Source: Bacillota bacterium
Lineage (GTDB): Bacteria > Bacillota > Clostridia > Acetivibrionales > DSM-2933
DNA length: 11,449 nt
Direction: 5' to 3'
Assembly (NCBI GenBank): GCA_023441845.1
Contig: JAEZNF010000486.1
Location: 1-11,449 of the forward strand
Shown: one piece after another, positions 4,060 to 11,449 of the stretch
Layout of the letters: the number at the start of each line of letters is the position of its first letter
Numbering within the stretch: position 1 is the first letter of the stretch
Notes under the pieces: model-generated
Database searches by the model: none
The model's input: the letters and a program-made list of their open reading frames with translations, nothing else
Told to the model about the DNA's origin: nothing
Position numbers and translations under genes: made by a program

Positions 4060-6657
4060 TCATACACTGGCCAGTTTCTTAACCTTGTCAGGTTCAGTCT
4101 TGGCATTTGATTTAACCTTGTACTGCTTGAATTCCTCAATATTTTCAAAAGCTGTAGAAATCATCAGCTTTATTCTGTTTAACTGGTTAACTTCGCTTGC
4201 ACCCGGGTCATAGTCTATAGCCACTATATTTGTTCCGGGATAAACCCTTTTCAGTTCCTTCATCATTCCTTTTCCGGTTACATGATTTGGCAAACACGCA
4301 AAAGGCTGCATACAAATTATATTTTTAACGTCCTTTTCAATAAGCTCGACCATTTCACCGGTCAAGAACCAGCCTTCTCCCGTCTGATGCCCCAAATCTA
4401 CTACCGATGAGGCCCCCTTGGCAATGTCAAATATTGACTTGGGCGGGTGGAACCTTTTGCTTGCGGATAACGCTTTCTTATAGGAGCCCCTGAAGAGCTC
4501 AATAGCCTTTATAGCCGCCCGGCCTAAAACCTGCGAACGCTTACTTCCGGCCAAATACTTATATTTATAATCCGCATCAAAAGCACAGTACAATAAAAAG
4601 TCTGTAAGTTCAGGCATCACCGCTTCCCCACCCTCTGCTTCCACTATATCAACAACGTTATTATTTGCAGTGGGGTGGAATTTTACCAGTATTTCTCCAA
4701 CAAGACCTACCTTCGGCTTAATCTCATCTGTTATTTCGAGCGTATCAAAATCTTTTACTATGGCTCTTATGTTTGCGTTAAAATCCCTTCTTTTGGCATC
4801 CTTCAGTGAGCCGATACATATTTTGACCCATTTTTCGTAAAGCTCATTGGCAGAACCTTTTATAACCTCATATGGCCTTACCCTGTATAAAACATTCATC
4901 AGAAGGTCGCCGTAAATCAAAGCCATCGCCGCCCTGTTCAACAGCGGCAGTGTAAATTTAAATCCGGGATTTTTCTCCAAACCTTTAGCATTCAACGATA
5001 GTACCGGTATCTTTTCCAAACCGGCATCCTTTAAAGCTTTTTTCAAAAAACCTATATAATTGGTAGCTCTACAGCCGCCTCCGGTTTGTGAAATCATAAC
5101 CGAAGTATTGTTCAAATCATATTTGCCCGATTGTAAAGCCTCAATCAACTGCCCGACGGAAATTATCGCAGGGTAGCAGGCATCATTATTAACATATTTC
5201 AAGCCTACGTCAATAGCTGTTTTATCTATTGCAGGCAGTACCTCCAGATTGTAGCCAGATTGTCTGAACGCTTCCTGCAAGAACTGGAAGTGTATCGGTG
5301 ACATTTCCGGAGCCAATATTGTGTGGTTTTTTCTCATTTCTTCGGTAAACAGCACTCTCTTATAACGGTTATCTACCCTTTTGAGCTTAAAGTTATTGTT
5401 TTCTCTTTCCATCATAGTAGCTTTAAGGGAACGCAGCCTGATTCTCGCAGCTCCCAGGTTATTTCCCTCGTCTATTTTCAATGTAGTATAAACCTTTGAA
5501 TTTCCGTGTAATATTTCCTGTACCTGATCTGTTGTAACAGCATCAAGGCCGCATCCGAATGAGTTCAACTGAACAATTTCCAGGTCTTCCTGCTCTGCCA
5601 CGAAACTGGCGGCAGCATAAAGCCTTGAGTGGTATGCCCATTGGTCTACTACCCTTAATGGCCTTTCAATGCGTCCGAGATGGGATACCGAATCTTCGGT
5701 CAATGTTGCCATACCGAGAGAATTTATCATCTCAGGAATACCGTGGTGTATTTGCGGATCTATATGATAGGGCCTTCCGGCAAGCACTATTCCCTTAATC
5801 CCTTTTTCCCTTATCAGCTTTAAAGTGTCCTCTCCGGCTTTCTGGATGTCTTTTTTAAATGCATCCTGCTCTTTAACCGCCGCATCTACACTTTTTTCAA
5901 TTTCACTTTTGCTTATGTTGAACATTTTAAGCTCTTCATACAGTCTTGCAACCAGCCTTTTCTTATTATCGTAAGGCAGGAACGGCTTTAAAAACAGTAT
6001 ATCCTTTTCCCTCAGAATATCCATATTGTTTTTTATAACCTCAGGGTACGAGGCTACAATAGGACAGTTAAAATGGTTGTCTGCTTCTGCCTGTTCTTGA
6101 TGTTCAAAGGCTATGCAGGGATAAAAAATAAACTTTATTCCCTTCTCCACAAGGTTCATGATATGTCCGTGAACCATCTTTCCAGGATAACAGACCGATT
6201 CCGAAGGCATTGTTTCGATTCCCTTTTCATACAGCTTGTTTGACGATCTGTCCGATATTTCCACCCTGAATCCCAGTCCTGTAAATAACGTAAACCAGAA
6301 CGGGTAATTCTCGTACATGTTTAAAACCCTCGGAATACCTACAACACCTCTTTTAGCTTCCTCTGGCGCCAAAGGCTTATATCTGAACGCCCTTTTATAT
6401 TTAAACTGGAACAAATTAGGCAGTGCACCCTGATCCTTGTCCTTGCCTGTTCCTCTTTCACACCTGTTACCTGATATGAACTTTTCACCGTTTCCAAACT
6501 TGTTTATGGTAAGGAGACAGTTATTCGAGCATAGTCCGCATCTCGAAACGGCTGTATCAATTTCAAAACCGTCCAGATGGCTTTTATCCAGAAGTTCTGT
6601 CGCATGCCCCTCCTGGTATCTTTCCTTTGCTATAAGAGCGGCTCCAAACGCACCCAT
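4060..6657 (-). CDS. DUF2229/HgdB-like C-terminal half of a 2-hydroxyacyl-CoA dehydratase activase-family protein
   Basis: These 865 codons correspond to the C-terminal part of the very large (about 1400-residue) BadF/BadG/HgdC-type activase fusions. An N-terminal Cys cluster, RCGLCSNNC (C40, C43, C47) plus GNRCERG (C66), probably binds an Fe-S cluster. DUF2229 follows at about 100-320, with conserved VCYPGK (C156), YPC (C181) and GRPYH (295-299). The rest resembles dehydratase B/C subunits, with FGCG (C369), ACYP (C494), [11 protein letters not shown] (C529) and [10 protein letters not shown] near 785. The stop of the upstream ASKHA half is an in-frame UGA only 18 nt before this ATG, which has no good Shine-Dalgarno. 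The frame is otherwise intact. In family terms it would be a partner for ATP-driven low-potential electron transfer; the substrate is unknown. Independent translation, readthrough or a recent nonsense mutation are all possible. Confidence 0.8.
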   Translation of the reverse strand: MGAFGAALIAKERYQEGHATELLDKSHLDGFEIDTAVSRCGLCSNNCLLTINKFGNGEKFISGNRCERGTGKDKDQGALPNLFQFKYKRAFRYKPLAPEEAKRGVVGIPRVLNMYENYPFWFTLFTGLGFRVEISDRSSNKLYEKGIETMPSESVCYPGKMVHGHIMNLVEKGIKFIFYPCIAFEHQEQAEADNHFNCPIVASYPEVIKNNMDILREKDILFLKPFLPYDNKKRLVARLYEELKMFNISKSEIEKSVDAAVKEQDAFKKDIQKAGEDTLKLIREKGIKGIVLAGRPYHIDPQIHHGIPEMINSLGMATLTEDSVSHLGRIERPLRVVDQWAYHSRLYAAASFVAEQEDLEIVQLNSFGCGLDAVTTDQVQEILHGNSKVYTTLKIDEGNNLGAARIRLRSLKATMMERENNNFKLKRVDNRYKRVLFTEEMRKNHTILAPEMSPIHFQFLQEAFRQSGYNLEVLPAIDKTAIDVGLKYVNNDACYPAIISVGQLIEALQSGKYDLNNTSVMISQTGGGCRATNYIGFLKKALKDAGLEKIPVLSLNAKGLEKNPGFKFTLPLLNRAAMALIYGDLLMNVLYRVRPYEVIKGSANELYEKWVKICIGSLKDAKRRDFNANIRAIVKDFDTLEITDEIKPKVGLVGEILVKFHPTANNNVVDIVEAEGGEAVMPELTDFLLYCAFDADYKYKYLAGSKRSQVLGRAAIKAIELFRGSYKKALSASKRFHPPKSIFDIAKGASSVVDLGHQTGEGWFLTGEMVELIEKDVKNIICMQPFACLPNHVTGKGMMKELKRVYPGTNIVAIDYDPGASEVNQLNRIKLMISTAFENIEEFKQYKVKSNAKTEPDKVKKLASV

Positions 6658-6675
6658 TATACCGGCAATATCCGG

Positions 6676-6678
6676 TCA
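6676..6678 (-). other. In-frame UGA interrupting the activase fusion (4060-8364 would be one 1434-residue protein)
   Basis: Reading through 6676-6678 joins the two halves in one frame with no insertion or deletion. From memory of the family, the flanking sequence [17 protein letters not shown] has Arg at x, and CGA to UGA is a single C-to-T change. The base after the stop is C, a context known to be leaky for UGA. ACCGG/CCGGT (6661-6665, 6672-6676) can form a small hairpin starting at the last base of the stop. Confidence 0.85.
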
Positions 6679-8364
6679 CACTGCTTCCCTTTCGGAAAGG
6701 AGCTCAAAGCTTCTTAATACTGCATCATTATAGAAGGTGCCGCCTTGAACAACTATTTTTTCTCCCATCTCTTCCGGACTTTTCACTTTTATAACCTTAA
6801 ACAGCGCATTCTTTATTACCGAATAAGACAATCCCGCAGAAATATCACCTACGGTGGCGCCTTCCTTTTGCGCCTGCTTAACCCTTGAATTCATGAAAAC
6901 AGTACACCTTGAGCCCAGGTCAACCGGCTTTTCCGATGTCAGGGCTTCTTTGGCAAAGTCATGTATACTCATTCCCAACGAAGTGGCAAATGTGTCCAAA
7001 AACGAGCCGCAACCTGAAGAACATGCTTCATTTAAAAGAATGCTTTGAATTATACCATCCTTTATTTCCAGGCACTTCATATCCTGACCGCCGATGTCCA
7101 GTATAAAGTCCACTCCGGGGCAAAAATACTCTGCTGCCTTATAGTGGGCCACTGTCTCTATATCCCCGATGTCTATATTCAACGCAGCTTTCAACAAGGC
7201 TTCTCCGTAGCCTGTAACAGTTGAGTTAACTATTTTAGCTTCTTTGGGCAGAACATCATACAGCTCCTTTAGTTCCTTGATTGTAGACTTAAGAGGACTT
7301 CCCTCATTGCTCCCGTAATAGGTATATAAAAGGGAGCCTTCAGAGTCTATAAGGGCTACTTTTGTAGTAGTTGAGCCTGCATCTATTCCCAAAAAGCACT
7401 CTCCCTTGAAGGTTGATATGTCTTTTCTTTTTACCGAGCTTCTGGCATGCCTTAATCTGAATTCTTCATACTCTCCGTCATGCGAAAAAAGCGGCGCCAA
7501 CCTTGTTGATTCATCTATGGAGATATCCCCATGCTTTTCAAGGCGGTCTAATAATGTTTTAAACGGCACCTGTTCTCCATTGACAGAGGACAGCGCGGCC
7601 CCTATTGCTACATAGAGCTGTGAATTTTCAGGGAAAATTATCTGCTTCTCTTCTAATTTTAATGTCTCAATAAACCTTTTTCTAAGCTCGGAAAGGAAAA
7701 ACAGCGGGCCACCCAAAAATGCGACATTTCCCCTAATAGGCCTTCCACAAGCCAGTCCGCTTATTGTCTGAATGACAACTGCCTGCAGGACAGATACTGC
7801 AATATCTTCCTTTGCCACACCCTCATTTAAAAGCGGTTGAACATCGGTTTTTGCGAACACTCCACATCTTGCCGCTATAGGATAAATCACATTGTAATTT
7901 TTTGCCAGCTCATTAAGGCCCGTGGCATCCACTCTGAGTAATGTCGCCATCTGGTCAATAAATGAACCTGTACCGCCCGCGCAGGTACCGTTCATCCTTT
8001 GTTCTACGCCATCACTAAAATAGGTGATTTTTGCATCTTCACCTCCGAGTTCAATTGCTACGTCAGTCTGAGGGTAGTAGGTTTTTATCGCTTTTGTGGC
8101 TGCAATAACCTCTTGTGTAAAAGAGGCTCCAATGCTGTTTGCAATATTCATTCCTCCGGAACCTGTTATCACAATGGTTAACTGTGCATCATTCAGAGTC
8201 TTGTATGCATCATAAAGCATTGACTGCAGTTTTCTTTTAATGTCTGCATAGTGCCTCTCATATTTGCTGTATACAATCTCTTTTTTACTATTCAATATAA
8301 CTACTTTTACCGTTGTAGATCCAACATCAATCCCAACGTGAAATAAATTGTCCGTACCTTTCAA
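6676..8364 (-). CDS. Acyl-CoA dehydratase activase, two ASKHA ATPase domains (N-terminal half of the large fusion)
   Basis: The 562 residues contain two HgdC/BcrA/BadF-type ASKHA domains. Domain 1 has phosphate-binding [10 protein letters not shown] (11-20), ITGSGG (66-71), LGGEDAK (106-112), [11 protein letters not shown] with Cys128 and AARCGVF with Cys167. Domain 2 has [11 protein letters not shown] (325-335), VTGYGE (383-388), DIGGQDMK (423-430), [11 protein letters not shown] with Cys448/Cys452, SRCTVF with Cys487 and [10 protein letters not shown]. In HgdC the two equivalent cysteines of each monomer hold one [4Fe-4S] between subunits; here two domains in one chain could make an internal pseudo-dimer. 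ATP hydrolysis would drive electrons to a dehydratase-like partner. The start is TTG (8362-8364), with AAGGGGG 7 nt upstream. The chain ends REAV-UGA, and the same frame continues as [12 protein letters not shown], the expected family continuation. A TetR-family gene is divergent. Confidence 0.85.
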   Translation of the reverse strand: MKGTDNLFHVGIDVGSTTVKVVILNSKKEIVYSKYERHYADIKRKLQSMLYDAYKTLNDAQLTIVITGSGGMNIANSIGASFTQEVIAATKAIKTYYPQTDVAIELGGEDAKITYFSDGVEQRMNGTCAGGTGSFIDQMATLLRVDATGLNELAKNYNVIYPIAARCGVFAKTDVQPLLNEGVAKEDIAVSVLQAVVIQTISGLACGRPIRGNVAFLGGPLFFLSELRKRFIETLKLEEKQIIFPENSQLYVAIGAALSSVNGEQVPFKTLLDRLEKHGDISIDESTRLAPLFSHDGEYEEFRLRHARSSVKRKDISTFKGECFLGIDAGSTTTKVALIDSEGSLLYTYYGSNEGSPLKSTIKELKELYDVLPKEAKIVNSTVTGYGEALLKAALNIDIGDIETVAHYKAAEYFCPGVDFILDIGGQDMKCLEIKDGIIQSILLNEACSSGCGSFLDTFATSLGMSIHDFAKEALTSEKPVDLGSRCTVFMNSRVKQAQKEGATVGDISAGLSYSVIKNALFKVIKVKSPEEMGEKIVVQGGTFYNDAVLRSFELLSEREAV

Positions 8365-8435
8365 AATAAATCCCCCTTAACACCCTTCAAAATACTACAT
8401 AATATATATAATAAAAGACTATATTAAACACAATG
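8365..8435 (-). promoter_or_regulatory. Probable activase promoter region, AT-rich
   Basis: On the minus strand TTGTGT (about 8429-8434) is followed after 17 nt by TATATA (about 8406-8411), a modest sigma-A-type match, then by an A/T-rich leader to the AAGGGGG ribosome site. Several other TATA-like hexamers exist here, so the exact promoter is uncertain. Confidence 0.3.
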
Positions 8436-8465
8436 TTGATTATTAGTCTATATGTATAATATAAT
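8436..8465 (+). promoter_or_regulatory. Promoter for the TetR-family regulator
   Basis: TTGATT (8436-8441), an 18-nt spacer and a perfect TATAAT (8460-8465) point to a start near 8472. The -35 overlaps TGTTGATTA (8434-8442), which recurs in the perfect inverted repeat downstream. This would place the regulator's own site on its promoter. Confidence 0.55.
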
Positions 8466-8508
8466 ATTTGTATGACTGCGCACAATAAACAACATTATAT
8501 AATATGTC

Positions 8509-8545
8509 GCTTAATCAACAAATGTTCGATATTTGTTGATTAAGC
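8509..8545. repeat. Perfect 15-bp inverted repeat in the regulator/activase divergent region (candidate operator)
   Basis: Arms GCTTAATCAACAAAT (8509-8523) and its exact complement (8531-8545) are separated by 7 nt. There is no T-tract on either side, so it is not a terminator. The core TGTTGATTA is repeated at 8434-8442 over the regulator's -35. Binding by the adjacent TetR-family protein is the simplest reading but is inference. Confidence 0.65.
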
Positions 8546-8581
8546 TGTGTAGTAATAAATAGAAGCCGGGGAAAAAACATA

Positions 8582-9199
8582 ATGCAAAAGCTACAGACTG
8601 ACAGAAGAACCATGCGTACAAAAAAGCTTATAAGAAATGCTTTATCGGAGTTAATTGAGGAAAAGGGTTATAATAACATATCAATTACCGATTTGACTGC
8701 AAGAGCCAACATAAACAGGGGAACCTTTTACCTTCACTATACTGACAAATATGATCTATTGGGAAAGATAGAAGATGAAATGATTCATGAACTGCTTGAA
8801 AGCACAAAAGATATTCATGCTGCCGATGTATTAAACATAGACTCCGTTCAAGATCCCATGCCATATATGGCAGAAATCTTCAAATATTTTAAGGAAAACG
8901 CAAGATTTATGAAGGCTGTTTTAGGTCCGAAAGGTGATCCTAAATTTCAGCTTAAGTTAAAAAAGGTTATAGATACTTTTTTATTTGAAAAAAAGCTATT
9001 AAAATTTATAAACCCGGATAACCTTCTGGTTCCGGAAGAATATTTTATGGCATATGTGCTTTCCGCTCATTTAGGAGTTCTTCAGCAGTGGCTTGAAAGC
9101 GATATGGAAAAATCACCGGAAGAAATGGCTCTGATCCTTACAAGAATGTTTTTACTTGGCCCTTGCAAGGTAGCGGGATTAATAAGCACCTTTGATTAG
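8582..9199 (+). CDS. TetR/AcrR-family transcriptional regulator (DhaS-like C-terminal domain)
   Basis: The 205-residue protein has an N-terminal TetR-type DNA-binding domain (about 10-60). Its helix-turn-helix lies in ISITDLTARANINRGTFYLHY, and the KYDLL continuation is typical of the family. The C-terminal part, with YFKENARFMKAVLGPKGDPKF, AYVLSAHLGVLQQWLES and KSPEEMALILTRMFLLGP, resembles the TetR_C_8/DhaS-type ligand domain. The start is ATG at 8582, with GGGG (8568-8571) 10 nt upstream. It is divergent from the activase gene and shares a 217-bp regulatory region with a perfect inverted repeat. Control of itself and of the activase is therefore likely, by inference. It is the only plus-strand gene in the window; repeat copy B and a two-way terminator follow it. 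The ligand is unknown. Confidence 0.9.
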   Translation: MQKLQTDRRTMRTKKLIRNALSELIEEKGYNNISITDLTARANINRGTFYLHYTDKYDLLGKIEDEMIHELLESTKDIHAADVLNIDSVQDPMPYMAEIFKYFKENARFMKAVLGPKGDPKFQLKLKKVIDTFLFEKKLLKFINPDNLLVPEEYFMAYVLSAHLGVLQQWLESDMEKSPEEMALILTRMFLLGPCKVAGLISTFD

Positions 9200-9210
9200 T
9201 AAGATACTCA

Positions 9211-9300
9211 GGATCAACATAGGCCTGGATTGCATAGATGAGCAATGTAGAGAAATGATCAGTGCCGCGACTTTGACCGGATTTCTCTTCGAGAAACAGT
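9211..9300 (+). repeat. Dispersed intergenic repeat, copy B
   Basis: This is the second copy of the element at 3873-3968, in the same orientation, between the regulator's stop and the two-way terminator. Its hairpin (9282-9296) reads TTTCTC-TTC-GAGAAA. Relative to copy A, two stem pairs differ on one or both sides while pairing is kept. It also contains ATTGC/GCAAT (9229-9233, 9242-9246), a small stem that is imperfect in copy A. Confidence 0.7.
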
Positions 9301-9319
9301 GTTTATCAAATTATCATAT

Positions 9320-9375
9320 AAAAAGGAAAATCCGGGAAAGTTAAATGTTTAACCGATCCACGAATTTTCCTTTTT
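9320..9375. terminator. Two-way intrinsic terminator between the regulator and pncB
   Basis: Perfect 12-bp arms AAAAAGGAAAAT (9320-9331) and ATTTTCCTTTTT (9364-9375) enclose a smaller GTTAAA-TG-TTTAAC hairpin. T-tracts form the downstream side on both strands, so it can end the plus-strand regulator transcript and the minus-strand pncA-pncB transcript (pncB stops at 9380). Confidence 0.8.
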
Positions 9376-9379
9376 AATA

Positions 9380-10819
9380 TTATATGGAATACTCTTGAAG
9401 CAGCCTTTCTTTCATCTCCCACAGAGGCTTCGATAAATCAACATAGTACTTGTGCGGATTTTCAAACCTTTTGACCTCATCCCATAATGTGTCTGTTTGC
9501 TCTTTGCAATAATCTTTTATATCTTTCAATCCTGGGCTTTCATATACACATACCCCCTTGTCAAAAAGCCTGGTTAAAAGCTTTTTGGCATGGAAACCGG
9601 TTACAGTCTTTCTTTTCCATGTATACTCGGGATCAAATATTTCATAAGGCTTTTGTTCATCTATAATCTCACTGTCGGTAGTCAGCACATCGGCTATTGC
9701 TTTCCCTGTCCCCTTATCAAAAAGCCTCCATACGCACTTGAATCCGGGATTTGTAATTTTCCCGACATTCTCACTGAGCTTTATCTTCGGAATGGTTTTA
9801 CCGTCTTCTTCAACAGCCACCAGCTTGTATACACCGCCGAATACCGGTTCAGATTTGGAGGTTATAAGCCTCTCACCTACACCGAACAAATCTACCTGCG
9901 CGCCTTGCATTAGGATATCCCTTATTATAAACTCATCCAGCGAATTTGATGCCACAATGCTGCAATCCTTAAAACCTGCTTCATCCAGCATTCTTCTTGC
10001 TTCCCTTGAAAGATATGTAATATCCCCCGAATCAATTCTTATTCCTTTAGGCCTGAAGCCCTTGGAAACTACTTCCTCATTAAATATTCTAATGGCATTG
10101 GGAACACCGGACTTCAATACATTATAGGTATCTACAAGGAATGTACAGTTGTCGGGATAGACTTTTGCGTATGCCCTGAAAGCCTCAAGCTCGGTCGGGA
10201 ACATCTGTATCCAGCTGTGCGCCATCGTACCGATTGCCGGAATATCAAACTCTCTCTCTGCAATAGAACATGCCGTTCCCACACATCCGCCTATATATGC
10301 GGCCCTGGCTCCGAAAACTGCCCCATCATACCCTTGAGCTCTTCTTGACCCGAATTCCATAACAGCCCTGCCCTGTGCAGCTCTGACAATCCGGTTTGCC
10401 TTTGTGGCTATAAGGCTCTGGTGATTTATTGTTAAAAGGACCATAGTCTCAATGAACTGTGCTTCAATAACAGGCCCTCTGACCGTTATCACCGGCTCAT
10501 TAGGAAATATTGGCGTTCCTTCAGGTACACCCCACACGTCACAGCTGAATTTAAAGTCTTTAAGATACTGCAGGAATTCTTCACAAAACAATTTTTTGCC
10601 TCTCAGGTATTCTATATCCTTATCGTCAAACTTAAGACCCTTCAGATAGCTTATAAGCTGCTCCACTCCGGCCATTATTGCAAAACCGCCGCCGTCGGGC
10701 ACTTTTCTGAAAAACATATCAAAATATGCAATCTTATCCTTAAAACCGTTCTTAAAGTATCCGTTTGCCATGGTTAACTCGTAAAAATCAGTCAGCATTG
10801 TTAAATTTAATTTATCCAT
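9380..10819 (-). CDS. pncB: Nicotinate phosphoribosyltransferase
   Basis: The 479-residue enzyme converts nicotinate, PRPP and ATP to nicotinate mononucleotide in the cytoplasmic NAD salvage pathway. Its features are the N-terminal LTDFYELTMANGYF, the FRKVPDGGGFAIMAG segment, EFGSRRAQGYDGAVFGARAAYIGG (about 155-178), GTMAHSWIQMFPTE with His201 as the likely phosphorylated histidine, FLVDTYNVL, GIRIDSGDI for PRPP/phosphate binding, and VDLFGVGERL. The length is normal for the longer bacterial form. The start codon follows the pncA stop with no gap (TAA then ATG), and its AAGGAGG lies inside the last pncA codons, so translation is coupled. A strong terminator lies just past the stop. Confidence 0.96.
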   Translation of the reverse strand: MDKLNLTMLTDFYELTMANGYFKNGFKDKIAYFDMFFRKVPDGGGFAIMAGVEQLISYLKGLKFDDKDIEYLRGKKLFCEEFLQYLKDFKFSCDVWGVPEGTPIFPNEPVITVRGPVIEAQFIETMVLLTINHQSLIATKANRIVRAAQGRAVMEFGSRRAQGYDGAVFGARAAYIGGCVGTACSIAEREFDIPAIGTMAHSWIQMFPTELEAFRAYAKVYPDNCTFLVDTYNVLKSGVPNAIRIFNEEVVSKGFRPKGIRIDSGDITYLSREARRMLDEAGFKDCSIVASNSLDEFIIRDILMQGAQVDLFGVGERLITSKSEPVFGGVYKLVAVEEDGKTIPKIKLSENVGKITNPGFKCVWRLFDKGTGKAIADVLTTDSEIIDEQKPYEIFDPEYTWKRKTVTGFHAKKLLTRLFDKGVCVYESPGLKDIKDYCKEQTDTLWDEVKRFENPHKYYVDLSKPLWEMKERLLQEYSI

Positions 10820-11425
10820 TTATTCAGCCTCCTTAACTACCTCGACTCCGTTAATTATCATATTGTACAGTGCCATCACATTTACCAGTTCGCCGTTATG
10901 AAGACCTAAATCATAGGTATCTACGGCATTTACAGGTACGATAACTCTGACTTTACTGTTCTTAATATTAAACCACGTCTTTAATGTTATTGCAAACTGC
11001 TGTACGCATATATCGGTACAATCACCCGTCACTATAAAAGTATTAACCTGCGGATTTCCTTCAAGCCATTTCTGAAATCCAGCTTCAAGGAAACCGTTTG
11101 TGGAGTTTTTGGGAATGAGGGTGTAACCGCCTGCTTGCTTGATTTCATCAACAATTTCCCCCTCATAGGTTCCCTCCATGCAGTGTTCGGGATATGCATC
11201 GAATTCAGGCGATGCCTTTGTATGGCAATCTGCAAACGCAAGCTTCAAAGTCCCCAGTTCATCGCACTTTTTAAGCAGTCTTGTTATTTCAGGTATCAGT
11301 TCTTCAACTCTCGGACTTTTCAATGCCCCTTCTCTTGCAAAGCCATTTACCATATCAACTATCACAAGAGCTGTTTGCCTCCCGCGTATGTCTTCCAGTC
11401 GGAGCACAGGAAGTTTTTCCAGCAT
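10820..11425 (-). CDS. pncA: Nicotinamidase / isochorismatase-family hydrolase
   Basis: The 201-residue cysteine hydrolase carries the family triad: Asp24 in VIVDMVNGF, Lys106 in IPKNSTNGF and nucleophile Cys140 in VTGDCTDICV. Metal-binding residues are visible in FADCHT (Asp66, His68) with His81 in PEHC. It probably deamidates nicotinamide to nicotinate, which the adjacent pncB uses; that pairing is the main reason to choose nicotinamidase over another isochorismatase-like activity. The start has GGAG about 11 nt upstream (11437-11440). The C-terminal codons for KEA encode the Shine-Dalgarno of pncB. The promoter would lie beyond 11449, so upstream genes in the same operon cannot be excluded. 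Confidence 0.92.
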   Translation of the reverse strand: MLEKLPVLRLEDIRGRQTALVIVDMVNGFAREGALKSPRVEELIPEITRLLKKCDELGTLKLAFADCHTKASPEFDAYPEHCMEGTYEGEIVDEIKQAGGYTLIPKNSTNGFLEAGFQKWLEGNPQVNTFIVTGDCTDICVQQFAITLKTWFNIKNSKVRVIVPVNAVDTYDLGLHNGELVNVMALYNMIINGVEVVKEAE

Positions 11426-11449
11426 ATCGTATATATCTCCAAGAGTATG

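Noticed and set aside
4060..8364. Frameshift between the two activase halves
   Set aside because: Reading the codons across 6655-6700 shows both halves in the same frame, interrupted only by a UGA, so there is no insertion or deletion.
8509..8545. Inverted repeat as a transcription terminator
   Set aside because: No T-tract follows on either strand, and it lies inside a divergent promoter region rather than after a gene.

Overview
The window looks like part of the chromosome of a low-GC, anaerobic, Gram-positive Clostridia member. It could be an Acetivibrio/Ruminiclostridium-like organism, but the exact taxon is inference. Supporting signs are AAGGAGG-type Shine-Dalgarno sites, a rubrerythrin, oxygen-sensitive 2-hydroxyacyl-CoA dehydratase-type Fe-S proteins, a YkuK-family protein and an AT-rich intergenic style. 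No phage, insertion sequence, CRISPR array, tRNA or rRNA was seen. Nearly all genes lie on the minus strand; the one plus-strand gene is a TetR-family regulator.

Layout from left to right. (1) 1-212 is the N-terminal end of cbiM, the substrate-binding subunit of a Co/Ni ECF transporter. It has its own promoter and a leader of about 250 nt with hairpins and repeats, a likely RNA control region of no class I recognise. (2) 621-2521 holds rubrerythrin, an ArsC/Spx-fold protein, an unknown 80-residue protein and a YkuK-family RNase H-fold protein. (3) 2656-3010 is a compact unit with a promoter-like site, an inverted repeat, a 42-residue peptide gene with an excellent Shine-Dalgarno and two consecutive intrinsic terminators. 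(4) 3061-3723 encodes a seven-helix membrane protein with the signature of the Pyr4/PaxB terpene cyclase family, which is best known from fungal meroterpenoid pathways. (5) 3724-4059 is noncoding but highly structured. It carries a long hairpin, one copy of a dispersed repeat and a terminator.

(6) 4060-8364 encodes a large acyl-CoA dehydratase activase/dehydratase-like protein: two ASKHA ATPase domains, then a DUF2229/HgdB-like part. The two halves are in the same frame and are separated by a single UGA (6676-6678) where I recall relatives having arginine. Without that codon the protein would have 1434 residues. (7) A TetR-family regulator is divergent from it, and the shared intergenic region contains a perfect 15-bp inverted repeat. 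(8) After a second copy of the dispersed repeat and a strong two-way terminator come pncB and pncA. They are translationally coupled and form the nicotinamide to nicotinate to NaMN salvage route.

The points most worth following are the in-frame UGA in the activase, the 42-residue peptide unit, the bacterial Pyr4-like protein, the repeat whose hairpin shows compensatory changes between its two copies, and the cbiM leader.
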